From: Candidatus Gastranaerophilales bacterium HUM_9
Lineage (GTDB): Bacteria; Cyanobacteriota; Vampirovibrionia; Gastranaerophilales; Gastranaerophilaceae
Reading direction: 5' to 3'
Assembly: GCA_002103075.1 (NCBI GenBank)
Contig: DABG01000017.1
Coordinates: 1-37,077 of the forward strand
Length of the DNA stretch: 37,077 nt
Shown: piece by piece, positions 26,138 through 35,100 of the stretch
Layout: every line of letters starts with the position of its first letter
Position numbering within the stretch: position 1 is the first letter of the stretch
Position numbers and translations under genes: made by a program
Notes under the pieces: model-generated
What the model saw: only the letters and a program-made list of their open reading frames with translations
Databases searched by the model: none
What the model was told of the DNA's origin: nothing

Positions 26138-26842
26138 ATGAGAGCGAATGGAAGAAAAAATAATGAATTAAGACCTGTAAAATTCACAAGAAATTTTACT
26201 ATACACGCATTAGGTTCTGTGTTGGTTGAATTTGGAAATACAAAAGTAATCACGACAGCTTCTGTTGATTATAAAAAACCAAAATGGATGGAACAAGATG
26301 ACAATAGAGGCTGGGTAACGGCTGAATATTCATTGTTACCATCTGCAACAAACACTCGTTGTTCAAGAGAAAGAAATAAAGTTTCAGGTAGAACTCATGA
26401 AATACAAAGACTTATCGGAAGAAGTCTTAGAGCGTGTGTTGATTTAGAAAAAATGAATAATATCACAATAACAATAGATGCTGATGTAATACAAGCAGAT
26501 GGTGGAACGAGAACTGCAAGTATTTGTGGAGGTTTTGTAGCATTGAGAGATGCTGTTAATAAACTTTTAGAAAGCGGTGACTTAAAAGAAAACCCTATAA
26601 TTGAACCAATTGCAGCTATTTCTATTGGTATGATTGGTGATGAAATTAGATTAGATTTAGATTATGAAGAAGATTCTCATGCTAGAGTTGATTCAAATGT
26701 TATATTGACTAAAAGTGGAAAAATTGTAGATTTTCAAACAACAGCTGAGGGTGAACCTTATGAAAAATCACAAATGATAGAGTTGTTTGACACTGCAAAA
26801 ACGGGTATTGATACTATTATAAAAATGTATGAAACTTTATAG
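26138..26842 (+). CDS. rph: Ribonuclease PH
   Basis: 234 residues. RNase PH removes nucleotides 3' of the tRNA CCA end phosphorolytically and acts as a hexamer in the cytoplasm. Typical sequence runs throughout: MRANGRKNNELRPVKFTRNF at the N-terminus, GWVTAEYSLLP, the hexamer and substrate-binding SGRTHEIQRLIGRSLRA (83-99), DADVIQADGGTRTASI (114-129) with the phosphate-binding GTRT, and VDSNVILT. The ATG follows the previous stop directly. In many bacteria rph is followed by the nucleotide pyrophosphatase rdgB; here a metallophosphoesterase-like gene and a HAD phosphatase follow instead. Confidence 0.96.
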   Translation: MRANGRKNNELRPVKFTRNFTIHALGSVLVEFGNTKVITTASVDYKKPKWMEQDDNRGWVTAEYSLLPSATNTRCSRERNKVSGRTHEIQRLIGRSLRACVDLEKMNNITITIDADVIQADGGTRTASICGGFVALRDAVNKLLESGDLKENPIIEPIAAISIGMIGDEIRLDLDYEEDSHARVDSNVILTKSGKIVDFQTTAEGEPYEKSQMIELFDTAKTGIDTIIKMYETL

Positions 26843-26899
26843 TTTTTATAATTTGTGGTATCTTTAAGTGTGATATCTTTAAACTTCTTTGGGGGTAAT

Positions 26900-27679
26900 G
26901 TGAAAAAAGTATTTTTGAATTTTGTATATATATTGGTAGCAGTTGTGCTTATGCAAAATATTGTATTAGCACAGACTTTCAAATTTGCACAAGTTACCGA
27001 TTTGAGATTAAAAGATGATTCTGAAATTTTTGAGAAGATAGTTAAAGATATCAATCATACAAAGGATTTGGAGTTTGTTATTTTTTCAGGTGACAATATA
27101 GGAAGGGCGACACCTACTCTTTTAAAAAACTTTTTGATAGGTGCAAGAAAGTTGAATAAACCTTATTATGTTTCGTTAGGAACAAAAGACGTTTCAAAAG
27201 TTAATAAGATGACAAAAAAGACATATATTGAAACTGTAAGAAAATATAATTTAAAGCAACCAAAAGAAACAAATTTTGTGTTTAAGAAAAAGAATCTTGT
27301 GTTTATTGTTGTCGATGGTAGTAAAGAAATTGTCCCTTCAAACAACGGGTATTATACGCCTGAAACTATTGAATGGGTAGATAAACAACTTTCTAAATAT
27401 TCTCAAAATAAGGTTATAATTTTGCAATATTATCCTGTTGGAAACAAAACTGATAACGAGTTGTATTATACATATAATTCATTAGAATACTTAAAAATGT
27501 TACATAATCATAAAAATGTTTTAGCAGTTGTATCAGGACATTATAGGAAAAATGAAGAAGTTGTGTTTGATGGAATAAATCATATAACTACACCAGAGGC
27601 AGTAAATGGTAAATATAAAATCATTGAAATTGATTTAGATACAAACGATATTTTCACAATAGTAAAGGACGTTAAGTAA
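26900..27679 (+). CDS. Exported metallophosphoesterase-like protein, metal ligands degraded
   Basis: 259 residues from GTG 26900, which has GGGGG five bases upstream and gives a clean signal peptide (MKKVFLNFVYILVAVVLMQN, cleavage about 24). The frame is open back to 26855, without a ribosome site. The calcineurin-like fold is recognisable from FAQVTDLRL (usually DxH), FSGDN (GDxx), SLGTKDV (usually GNHD) and VSGHYRKN (usually GHxH). Asp34, Asp65 and His214 remain. The metal-binding His after Asp34 is Arg36, the Asn-His of GNHD is Thr95-Lys96, and the last His is Arg216. The expected HxxP-type site reads QYYP. The protein is probably catalytically dead or altered and acts outside the cytoplasm. 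It overlaps the next gene by one base. Confidence 0.8.
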   Translation: MKKVFLNFVYILVAVVLMQNIVLAQTFKFAQVTDLRLKDDSEIFEKIVKDINHTKDLEFVIFSGDNIGRATPTLLKNFLIGARKLNKPYYVSLGTKDVSKVNKMTKKTYIETVRKYNLKQPKETNFVFKKKNLVFIVVDGSKEIVPSNNGYYTPETIEWVDKQLSKYSQNKVIILQYYPVGNKTDNELYYTYNSLEYLKMLHNHKNVLAVVSGHYRKNEEVVFDGINHITTPEAVNGKYKIIEIDLDTNDIFTIVKDVK

Positions 27680-28323
27680 TGGCTATAAAGACAATTATAT
27701 TTGATTTGGACGGAACATTGTTATATTCATTAGAGGATTTAAAAGATAGTGTTAATTTTGTAATGAAGAAACATGGTTTCAGAGAATATACGATTGATGA
27801 AGTAAGGGAAGCGATTGGAAATGGTGTTAGACTGTTGATGGAAAGAATCTTGCCTAAGGATATTGATAAAAACTTGTTTGAAGAGTGTTTAGCTGAATTT
27901 AAACAAAACTATTCAAAGAATATGTATAACAAGACAAAGCCTTATGATGGGGTTTTAGACATGTTAAAGGCTTTAAGGGAAGAAGGTTATAAGATTGCAG
28001 TTCTGTCAAATAAATTTGATTCAGCAGTGAAGGAATTATCAAATAAGTATTTTGGAGAACTTGTTGACTTGGCAGTTGGGCAAAAAGAGGGTGTAAAAGA
28101 AAAACCATCACCATTAGGTATTCAAGAAATTGCAAAAGAATTAGATACTGATGTAGAAACTTGTATTATGGTAGGTGATTCAGAGGTTGATATTCAGACT
28201 GCTAATAATGCGGGAATTGATTGTATAAGTGTAACTTGGGGATATAAGAATATAGATTTCTTATATGATAATGGAGCAACAAAATTGGTTTATGCACCAG
28301 AAGATATCCTTGAGTTATTGTAG
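27679..28323 (+). CDS. HAD-family phosphatase, phosphoglycolate phosphatase-like
   Basis: 214 residues of the HAD subclass with a helical cap after motif I. Motif I is IIFDLDGTLLYS (nucleophile Asp9, acid/base Asp11). Motif II is AVLSNKFD, motif III the Lys in KEKPSP, and motif IV VGDSEVDIQTANNAG with the metal-binding acids. The overall match is to the Gph/PpaX group, which hydrolyse 2-phosphoglycolate or pyrophosphate. The usual Asp-Ser after GTL is Tyr-Ser here. Last gene of the operon; ATG 27679 overlaps the preceding stop by one base. A repeat island starts about 45 bases after its stop. Confidence 0.88.
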   Translation: MAIKTIIFDLDGTLLYSLEDLKDSVNFVMKKHGFREYTIDEVREAIGNGVRLLMERILPKDIDKNLFEECLAEFKQNYSKNMYNKTKPYDGVLDMLKALREEGYKIAVLSNKFDSAVKELSNKYFGELVDLAVGQKEGVKEKPSPLGIQEIAKELDTDVETCIMVGDSEVDIQTANNAGIDCISVTWGYKNIDFLYDNGATKLVYAPEDILELL

Positions 28324-28367
28324 TAGTGAGTGTAACAATCCATAAACCAATAGTTCTGCATGTTAGT

Positions 28368-28404
28368 GGGATTCTTCGGTCGTTACACTCCCTCTGAATG
28401 ACAG
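28368..28404. repeat. Repeat family E, copy 2
   Basis: 37 bases identical to 206-242 except one. The left arm of the hairpin has diverged outside the unit, leaving only GGGA/TCCC paired. Confidence 0.85.
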
Positions 28405-28415
28405 TCTGGGTGCGT

Positions 28416-28468
28416 CATTCAGAGCGTGCTGTATATACTCTGTAATGCAAACGTGGAATCCCTATAAA
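28416..28468. repeat. Repeat family C, copy 3
   Basis: CATTCAGAGCGTG, 18 variable bases, then GCAAACGTGGAATCCCT, as at 387-437 and 23902-23957. Confidence 0.65.
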
Positions 28469-28491
28469 GATGTTATAGAGACCCTGAAACG

Positions 28492-28687
28492 GTCTTGGAT
28501 TATTGTTTCACTTACCTCTCATAAAACAATACTTAATTGTTTTATTCGGCAGAGTGCAGTCGCTCATTTAATTTGCTCTGCAAATATTATTCGCTATGCT
28601 CCGTGCTACTTCGAGTTTCGGACTATGTCCTCACACCCTCTCACAAAACAATACTTAATTGTTTTGTTCGGCAGAGTACAAAATCCG
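28492..28687. repeat. Repeat family B, copy 2 (196 bp)
   Basis: Same length and about 98% identical to 18574-18769, with the same two internal AAAACAATACTTAATTGTTTT palindromes. Here it stands alone, not joined to a family A unit. Confidence 0.85.
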
Positions 28688-28721
28688 CAGTTCAGGGTGA
28701 CTAGGACTAAATAATAACAGT

Positions 28722-28757
28722 CATTCCGAACTTGTTTCGGAATCCCTACGAACACAT
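28722..28757. repeat. Repeat family D hairpin
   Basis: TTCCGAA (28724-28730) and TTCGGAA (28736-28742) form a perfect stem with loop CTTGT, followed by TCCCTACGAACA. The CATTCCGAACTTGTTTCGGA type is a palindromic repeat style seen in many unrelated bacterial genomes. Confidence 0.65.
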
Positions 28758-28826
28758 AAAATATTCCAACTAGCAAAAATTATTTTCAGCTACGTTTTAT
28801 AAATAACGATAAAATGGAGTATAATT

Positions 28827-29174
28827 ATGCACATATCAGCGATAAATAGTGTTTCTATGAAAGGAACACAAGATATCAAACCTCAACCTCAAGAAAAACA
28901 ACAAAAGTTTACAGATAAGTTTCAAACAAAATTAAAAAACTCAGCAGATATGTCTGATTGTATAACTGTTCCAAGAACTATTTTTAAAGGATATTTAGGT
29001 ATAATGGCAGGTACATCGGCATTAACAGCAGGTTCTTTTGTTAAAAATCCTGCTATGAAAAAAGGTTTGTCATTAACAGGGGTTGCTTTATCAATGTATG
29101 GAACTTGGTCGTTTGTAAGACCTTATATTTTGAAAGGCTCTGTACCTACTGTTAATTTGAACGACAAAAAATAG
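28827..29174 (+). CDS. Small membrane protein of unknown function
   Basis: 115 residues. GGAG at 28816-28819, seven bases before ATG 28827, makes the start good. A polar, Gln/Lys-rich first half (MHISAINSVSMKGTQ, then KPQPQEKQQKFTDKFQ) is followed by two weakly hydrophobic segments, about 55-70 (GYLGIMAGTSALTAGS) and 79-97 (LSLTGVALSMYGTWSFV), and a short polar tail. This suggests a hairpin membrane anchor with the N-terminal half in the cytoplasm. There is no known domain. It is isolated between a repeat island and a convergent operon. Confidence 0.65.
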   Translation: MHISAINSVSMKGTQDIKPQPQEKQQKFTDKFQTKLKNSADMSDCITVPRTIFKGYLGIMAGTSALTAGSFVKNPAMKKGLSLTGVALSMYGTWSFVRPYILKGSVPTVNLNDKK

Positions 29175-29176
29175 TC

Positions 29177-29209
29177 ACTAAAAAAATTTAAGAATAGATT
29201 TAGTTTTTT
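29177..29209 (+). terminator. Probable terminator, possibly bidirectional
   Basis: ACTAAA (29177-29182) and TTTAGT (29199-29204) flank a 16-base AT-rich loop, followed by a T-run to 29209. On the other strand T-rich sequence also follows, so it may serve both the small membrane protein and the convergent operon ending at 29226. The stem is short and AT-rich. Confidence 0.4.
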
Positions 29210-29225
29210 ATACTTCTTGTTTTTA

Positions 29226-30212
29226 CTATTTTGAAACTGGAAGGTATGCTTGAGTGTATGAGTAATCCTCTTTAAAACCAATGTTTCTATACATTTTTAG
29301 AGCATTGTAGTTGTCTGTTTCTGTTGTAACATTGATTTCTGTATAGAATTTCAAACCAGCTTCAACTTGTTCTTTAATAGTACCAACAGTGTTTTTTAAT
29401 AGATGTTGAGAATATCCTTTTCCACGGAATTCTTTGTTGATTGCAACTAATGGTATGTTTGTAATCTTTCCACCTGTAACATTTGCGAATGCAAAACCTA
29501 CAGGTTTTTCAAGGTGTAACAATACAGAAGTTGCTTCAGGTAAGAACTCGCCATAGATACCTTCTACAATCTTATCTATGATATCTTCAGTTCCTTCCAT
29601 TGACTTAAATCTTGTATCAAACAAGGCATCAGAAGTGTTTTTGAAGTTTTCGTGAATGATTTTAATAGCCTCTTTTTTATATGAGCTTTTCCAAGTACCT
29701 ATTCTTAATTGGTATCCAAGATGTGGTGGGGTTACGTTATCAAACACAAGTTTTGAATCTGTGTTGTTGAACATAAATCTAAGTACTGCAAGACCCACAA
29801 ATTTGAATCCAAAGTGAGCAATATCACCTGCAAAATCAACTTGATTACTCATCATAGGATAGCAGACTACTGATTTTTTCCTGATTTGAGTTGTTCGAGA
29901 TAAAAATTCTTCAATAAGAAGTTTTCTTTTTGTGATTAAATCTTCATCACCTAGACAGTGGATTAAGTTTAACTCAATTGATTCAGAAATAGCAGTTGTG
30001 TAAACAAGAAACGCAGTTGGAAAACCGTTTTCATCAAGCACTAAGCATTGAATAAGTTGTTTTTCAACAGCATCAATAAATTCTTCAAATTCAAGAGGTG
30101 GTAGTTCAAACCTGTATTCAGAGATTGCTTTAGAATAAAAATCTTTGTAAAGACCTTTGAATATAAGTGAATTTTCTTTTGTTAAACTATCTACTTTGTA
30201 AGTGTTTTGCAT
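29226..30212 (-). CDS. GNAT-family N-acetyltransferase
   Basis: 328 residues. The C-terminal ~130 residues form a GNAT fold: a strand (LVAINKEF) leading into the acetyl-CoA-binding RGKGYSQHLL (263-272, R/QxxGxG/A motif), and the closing strand with NYNALKMYRNIGFKEDY, the usual alpha4-beta pattern. The N-terminal half (GFPTAFLVYTTAI) may be a second, degenerate GNAT repeat. The acceptor is unknown. AAGGAT eight bases before ATG 30212 on the coding strand supports the start. It is 23 bases downstream of ribBA and the third gene of the ribE-ribBA unit, although a role in riboflavin synthesis is not expected of the family. Confidence 0.8.
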   Translation of the reverse strand: MQNTYKVDSLTKENSLIFKGLYKDFYSKAISEYRFELPPLEFEEFIDAVEKQLIQCLVLDENGFPTAFLVYTTAISESIELNLIHCLGDEDLITKRKLLIEEFLSRTTQIRKKSVVCYPMMSNQVDFAGDIAHFGFKFVGLAVLRFMFNNTDSKLVFDNVTPPHLGYQLRIGTWKSSYKKEAIKIIHENFKNTSDALFDTRFKSMEGTEDIIDKIVEGIYGEFLPEATSVLLHLEKPVGFAFANVTGGKITNIPLVAINKEFRGKGYSQHLLKNTVGTIKEQVEAGLKFYTEINVTTETDNYNALKMYRNIGFKEDYSYTQAYLPVSK

Positions 30213-30235
30213 TATTAAATATCCTTATTAGCCCA

Positions 30236-31450
30236 TTATAGTGCGTGATGCATCTTTTCTCGTTTCGTATCAAGATATCGTTTATTATATTTGTTGATAT
30301 CTGATTTTATATTAATTATATCATTTATTTTTAATCCGTAACCCTTTAAACCTATGATTTTTTTAGGATTATTAGTAATCAGATTAAAATTATTAAAGCC
30401 TAAATCTCTAATGATTTGAGCACCTGCACCGTAATCTCTCAAATCAACAGGAAAGCCTAGAGATATATTCGCTTGAATAGTGTCTTGACCTTTATCTTGA
30501 AGAGCGTAGGCTTTTATTTTATTTACAAGCCCGATTCCACGACCCTCGTGGTTACGCATATAGATAACAGCACCTTTTCCATAATCTTCAATCATCATCA
30601 GAGCTTTGTGAAGTTGCTCGTTACAATCGCATCTTAGACTATGAAGAACATCGCCTGTGAAACATTCACTGTGAACTCTAACCATAGGAATTTTATCTGA
30701 ACCATCGTCTTTTACAACGGCAACGTGTTCATCACCTGTTAGAGTGTTTGTGTAGCCATAGATTTTGAAGTGACCAAATTGGGTTGGCAAATCAGCTACT
30801 GCATCTCTTGAGATTATTTTTTCTTGTTGAAGTCTATATGCAATCAAATCTTCAACGGTTATAAACTTGATATTGTGAGCTTTAGCGAACTTCATAAGTT
30901 CATCACGGCGAGCCATTGAACCATCATCGTTTAAAATCTCACACATAACACCAGCAGGTCTGTGACCTGATAATCTCGCTAGGTCAACTACTGCTTCTGT
31001 GTGACCGGCTCTTTGAAGAACACCGGCTTTTCTAGCAACGCAAGGGAACAAATGCCCTGGACGTCTTAAATCTGATGGTTGAGCATCAGGTGCAATTGCT
31101 ACTTCGATTGTTTTTGCTCTGTCAAAAGCTGAAATTCCCGTTGTTACGCCGTATTCTTCAGATGCATCAATGCTGAGCGTGAACGCTGTTTTCATTTGTT
31201 CAGTATTTTGTTCAACCATTTGAGGAAGTTCTAGTTTTTCAGCTATGTCATCAGAAATTGCAAGACAAACAAGCCCTCTAGCCATTTTTGTCATAAAGTT
31301 TATGACATCAGGTGTGGCATATTGTGCTGAGCAAATTAAGTCACCCTCATTTTCTCTTGATGTGTCATCTGCCACTATTAGTGGCTTTCCTTGTTTAAAA
31401 TCTTCTATGGCTGATTCTATTGAATCAAATTTTATTTCTTCATTTAACAT
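30236..31450 (-). CDS. ribBA: Bifunctional DHBP synthase / GTP cyclohydrolase II
   Basis: 404 residues performing the two entry steps of riboflavin synthesis. The N-terminal half is 3,4-dihydroxy-2-butanone 4-phosphate synthase (ribulose 5-phosphate substrate), with the acidic loop DDTSRENEGDL (28-38) and RAGHTEAVVDLARLSG around 147-162. The C-terminal half is GTP cyclohydrolase II, with zinc cysteines Cys263, Cys274 and Cys276 in SECFTGDVLHSLRCDC, the GTP-binding HEGRGIGL (301-308) and the catalytic Asp336/Arg338 in DLRDYGAGAQ. Both halves look intact. The ATG directly follows the ribE stop (TAG then ATG), so translation is probably coupled. ribD and ribH are not in the window. Confidence 0.96.
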   Translation of the reverse strand: MLNEEIKFDSIESAIEDFKQGKPLIVADDTSRENEGDLICSAQYATPDVINFMTKMARGLVCLAISDDIAEKLELPQMVEQNTEQMKTAFTLSIDASEEYGVTTGISAFDRAKTIEVAIAPDAQPSDLRRPGHLFPCVARKAGVLQRAGHTEAVVDLARLSGHRPAGVMCEILNDDGSMARRDELMKFAKAHNIKFITVEDLIAYRLQQEKIISRDAVADLPTQFGHFKIYGYTNTLTGDEHVAVVKDDGSDKIPMVRVHSECFTGDVLHSLRCDCNEQLHKALMMIEDYGKGAVIYMRNHEGRGIGLVNKIKAYALQDKGQDTIQANISLGFPVDLRDYGAGAQIIRDLGFNNFNLITNNPKKIIGLKGYGLKINDIINIKSDINKYNKRYLDTKREKMHHAL

Positions 31451-32074
31451 CTATACAAACCCGTTTTCTTCTAAAAAGTTCATTGTTATACTATTATTTT
31501 TCGTTGATAAATTTTTTTCAACATATTTAGCTAAAATATCAAATTCAATGTTTACACTATCTTTTGATTTTAGTGTTTTTAATATGGTGTTGTTAAAGGT
31601 GTGTGGAATTATAGCAACAGAAACTGTGTTGTTGTTTATGTCTGCAATTGTTAGACTAATTCCATTAATTGTAATTGAACCTTTTTTTACTACATAGTTT
31701 TCAAAATTTTTATCAAATTTTACTGATAAATCATAAAATTCGTTTTTGTCTATGATTGATACGATTTCACCAACTGTATCAATATGACCTGTGACTATAT
31801 GTCCACCTAGTCTAGAGCTAAGAGATAAAGCTCTTTCAAGGTTTACAAAATCTCCTGATTTGAGTTCAGAAAAATTTGTTATTTTAAAGGTCTCTTCTGA
31901 AACGTTTGCTGTAAATTCGTCTTTTTTAAGGTTTACTATAGTAAGACAAACTCCATTAACAGCAATACTGTCACCTAGTTTTGCATCTTCTAAAACAGTT
32001 TTTGATTTTATTGTGATTGTTGATTTTGTGATAGAAGAAATTTCTCCAATTTCTTCAATAATTCCTGTAAACAT
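31451..32074 (-). CDS. ribE: Riboflavin synthase, alpha chain
   Basis: 207 residues, the usual length. It dismutates two 6,7-dimethyl-8-ribityllumazine molecules to riboflavin as a trimer. Two homologous lumazine-binding barrels are visible: MFTGIIEEIGEI...GVCLTIVNL in the first and GHIVTGHIDTVGEI...GISLTIADI in the second, the latter with the IPHTFNNT segment. First gene of the ribE-ribBA-GNAT unit. There is no Shine-Dalgarno, and TACAAT lies six bases upstream of ATG 32074 on the coding strand, so the message may be leaderless. I see no FMN riboswitch in the ~115 bases between this start and the divergent autotransporter. Confidence 0.95.
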   Translation of the reverse strand: MFTGIIEEIGEISSITKSTITIKSKTVLEDAKLGDSIAVNGVCLTIVNLKKDEFTANVSEETFKITNFSELKSGDFVNLERALSLSSRLGGHIVTGHIDTVGEIVSIIDKNEFYDLSVKFDKNFENYVVKKGSITINGISLTIADINNNTVSVAIIPHTFNNTILKTLKSKDSVNIEFDILAKYVEKNLSTKNNSITMNFLEENGFV

Positions 32075-32117
32075 GATTGTATTGTAACATAATTTCTTAA
32101 TATTTAAAAGAATATAG

Positions 32118-32146
32118 TTGAACTTCTATCAATTGATAGTTATAAT
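32118..32146 (+). promoter_or_regulatory. Predicted promoter of autotransporter gene
   Basis: TTGAAC 32118-32123, exactly 17 bases, TATAAT 32141-32146. An inverted pair (ATCAATTGAT) sits in the spacer and could be an operator. Confidence 0.65.
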
Positions 32147-32190
32147 TGTAGTATAGCCTTTTTTTTTTAGGGTTTTTAATGGAGTTAAGA

Positions 32191-35100
32191 ATGACAAATT
32201 ATATAAAAAATAGTTTTTTAGTGCTGCTATTGTTAGTATTACTTAATTGTGCTGCGATTGCAAAGACAGTTACTGTAAAAGATGATATAGGATTTCAACA
32301 AGCTCTAAGAAATGATAAAGTTAATTCGATTATTATTAAAACGACAAAATACAATCCAAAGTTGACGTATATAACTGGTTATGATTTTAATAAGGATAGT
32401 ATTTGGAATAATGGTTATGTTCTAGATAAAAATTTGTCAATTTCAGGGTCAGTAAATCCTTTAGGAGATATGAATGAAACGGCTTTAGCGTTGGTGCTTT
32501 ATAATACAGTTGATTTAACTAAATATAATTTATCTTTGAAAAATATAAGTGTTAGTAATTTTTCAGAGGAAATAAATTTTAATGATGCTCCTTTTTTTAT
32601 GGTTGGAGTTGGTCATAAATTAACGTTGAATAATGCCTCGCTTCAAACGTATCTATCAGATAATTTTCATGGGAATATGATAGAGAATAAGGGCATTATT
32701 GATTTATATTCTGCTAGGCTTATAGGATTTAATGAAGCTCAAACTAAAGATGAAAGACTATATAACATTAAAAATAATGGTACAGTTAATTTTAAATCAG
32801 GTAAAAACATTGTTTATAATGGGATAACTGCTGATGATGGCAAAGGTACAACAAATATATCAGGTGGGAAAGTTATATTTGATTGTGATGCAGGATTGAA
32901 ACAAGAAACTGTAAAAATATCGAAAGGTATGATAAATATTAATCCAGAGAATGTAGAGGTTAATAACTTTATAAATAATGCAAAAAATGGAATAGTATTT
33001 ACTTATGATGAAATGGAGCAAGATGAAACTTTAGGTAAAGAGTTTTTTACTAAGAACTCTCTTAGTGATGTCACTCTTAGAAACACTAATATATCAGGAA
33101 AAGGTTCTATTCGAATAGAAGCAAATGTTGTTGTTGATGATAGTTCTAATATTTCTCAAACAATATATTTACCATCACTTGTAAAATTAACAAGAGAAAG
33201 CGTTACTACAAAAGTTCTGATGTTCTATTATAATGTTTATGATAAGAAAGGAAATCTGGTTGGTGCGGATAAGCGTTCTGATGAATTAGTAAATTATGAT
33301 AAAAATAAATATGTATTTAAGCAAGTTCTTATAACAGAAGATGAGAGTGGTAAAAAATACGATATTCCTTTGAAAAAAGTGGAGTACGTTGAAAAAACTT
33401 TTACAACTACAAAAAGAAACCGAGCAAATTCTTTGACATCAAATGCTGATAATATAAAAGGAGTCGTAAACAATAATGCAGTTCTTAATCTTACAGGAGG
33501 AACAATTACAAAGAAAATTGTCGGCAAAGGTCAAACTAATATTGTAGGAGAAGTTAAAAATGAATCTAAATTTGAAAATTCATTTCTCGCAATAGATACA
33601 ACTGCATCATTTATCACTAATGCAAATTTGATAAAACGAGGAACTAATATATTTAATAATGGCGAAATACATTTAACAGGTGGAAGTTTTATTGTCGGAT
33701 TGATGGGTCGAGGCGATTTATATATTGATGGTAATGTTGGAAATAAATCAAAACTTGATGAGGGTTCTCTTGTTATTAGTGAAAAAGCTAACTTTGTTAC
33801 AAATGCTTCGAAACTAGGATATTATTTTCCAGAACAAGAAGGTGAAGAAGTATATGGTATAAGAACTCTTGCTAATAAGGGTACATTAATTCTTACGGGT
33901 GGTTCATTGACTACTGTTTATGCTGTTTCAAATACAGGTAAAATTGATGATTGTGACGTTACAAAAGGACTAGTATATATTAGTGGGAAAGTAAAGTTTT
34001 TACCATTTACTTATCTTGGTTATGACGATGATTATAATGAGGTTCAAAAAATATATACACCAAAAGTTTATCAATGGATAGACATTTCTAAAAAAGGTAA
34101 TTTAACAGCTAATGCTGATACATTAAAAGGAAATGTTGTAAATATAGGAAATTTGAATTTGAATGGTGGCATTTTGGATATTGATTATTCTGACACAAGG
34201 GATTTTGCTGTTCAAAACCAAAATAAAATGAATGTTACAACTACAATGATACAATCTGATATAGATAATTTCGGAACATTAAATATAAAAGATTCTATAA
34301 TTGGTACAACTGATGATGAAACTTCTGTTTCTACAAATGATTCGGAATTGATTTGGAATACAAAAACCTTGAACATATCTTCATCAAAAAATAATCAAAC
34401 TGTATTTTCAAATATACAAGGCTTGACTTTATTAAATACTGCATCAAGTGATATTAGTCTTAATGGTAAAAAATATAAATCATTGGTTGGAAAAGCTACT
34501 TTTACAGGAAATATATTGTTTAAATTAAATAATGCAACTGGGAATGGTGGAGTTATCGCAAATATTTTAAATGGTACAAATTATATTCCTGTTGTTATTA
34601 TGATAGGTAAAAATATTGGTGATAATGATGCTTTAAGATCTGAATTTAATTCAAATACTGCAATAAATGGTGGAACAATTTATAATGAGGGCAATTTTAC
34701 AGTAAAACAGTATAGATTTGATAACAATTCTGCCAATTTAGGTGGTGCGATTTATAATGAATCTGGCACATTTAATTTATCCAATAGTGTATTTAATAAT
34801 AATACGGCTGAAATGTCTGGTGGTGCGATATATAACAATTACGAACGATACAATCCTGATAATTCTAAAAAACTTTTTGATAGATTTAATGTATCAAATT
34901 CTACATTTAATAAAAATGTCGCAAAATCCTTTGGCGGAGCTATTAATAACTATGGTGTAATGACAATTAAAAATAGTGTATTTAACGAAAACCAAGCTGA
35001 ATATGGTGGCGGGGTCTCAAACAGTGCAGATATGACAATATCTAATTCTGTTTTTGGAAGTAATAAATATACTTATTATTATCATATATCTTCGTTAAAC

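Larger units (their letters stand above)
28324..28826. repeat. Repeat island between HAD gene and 28827 gene
   Basis: 503 bases without a credible gene. Units in order: E2 (28368-28404), C3 (28416-28468), B2 (28492-28687) and D (28722-28757), joined by short unique pieces. GAAACGGTCTTGG at 28486-28498 is the reverse complement of the CCAAGACCGT at the right edge of the window. Confidence 0.75.

Noticed and set aside
26855..26899. Upstream start for the metallophosphoesterase-like gene
   Set aside because: It has no ribosome site and would bury the signal peptide that begins at GTG 26900.
18447..28757. CRISPR array
   Set aside because: The repeats are dispersed, of unequal length and palindromic, with no regular repeat-spacer pattern and no cas genes.
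32075..32190. FMN riboswitch before the riboflavin genes
   Set aside because: The gap is short and AT-rich, without the conserved GC-rich multi-helix core of the RFN element.
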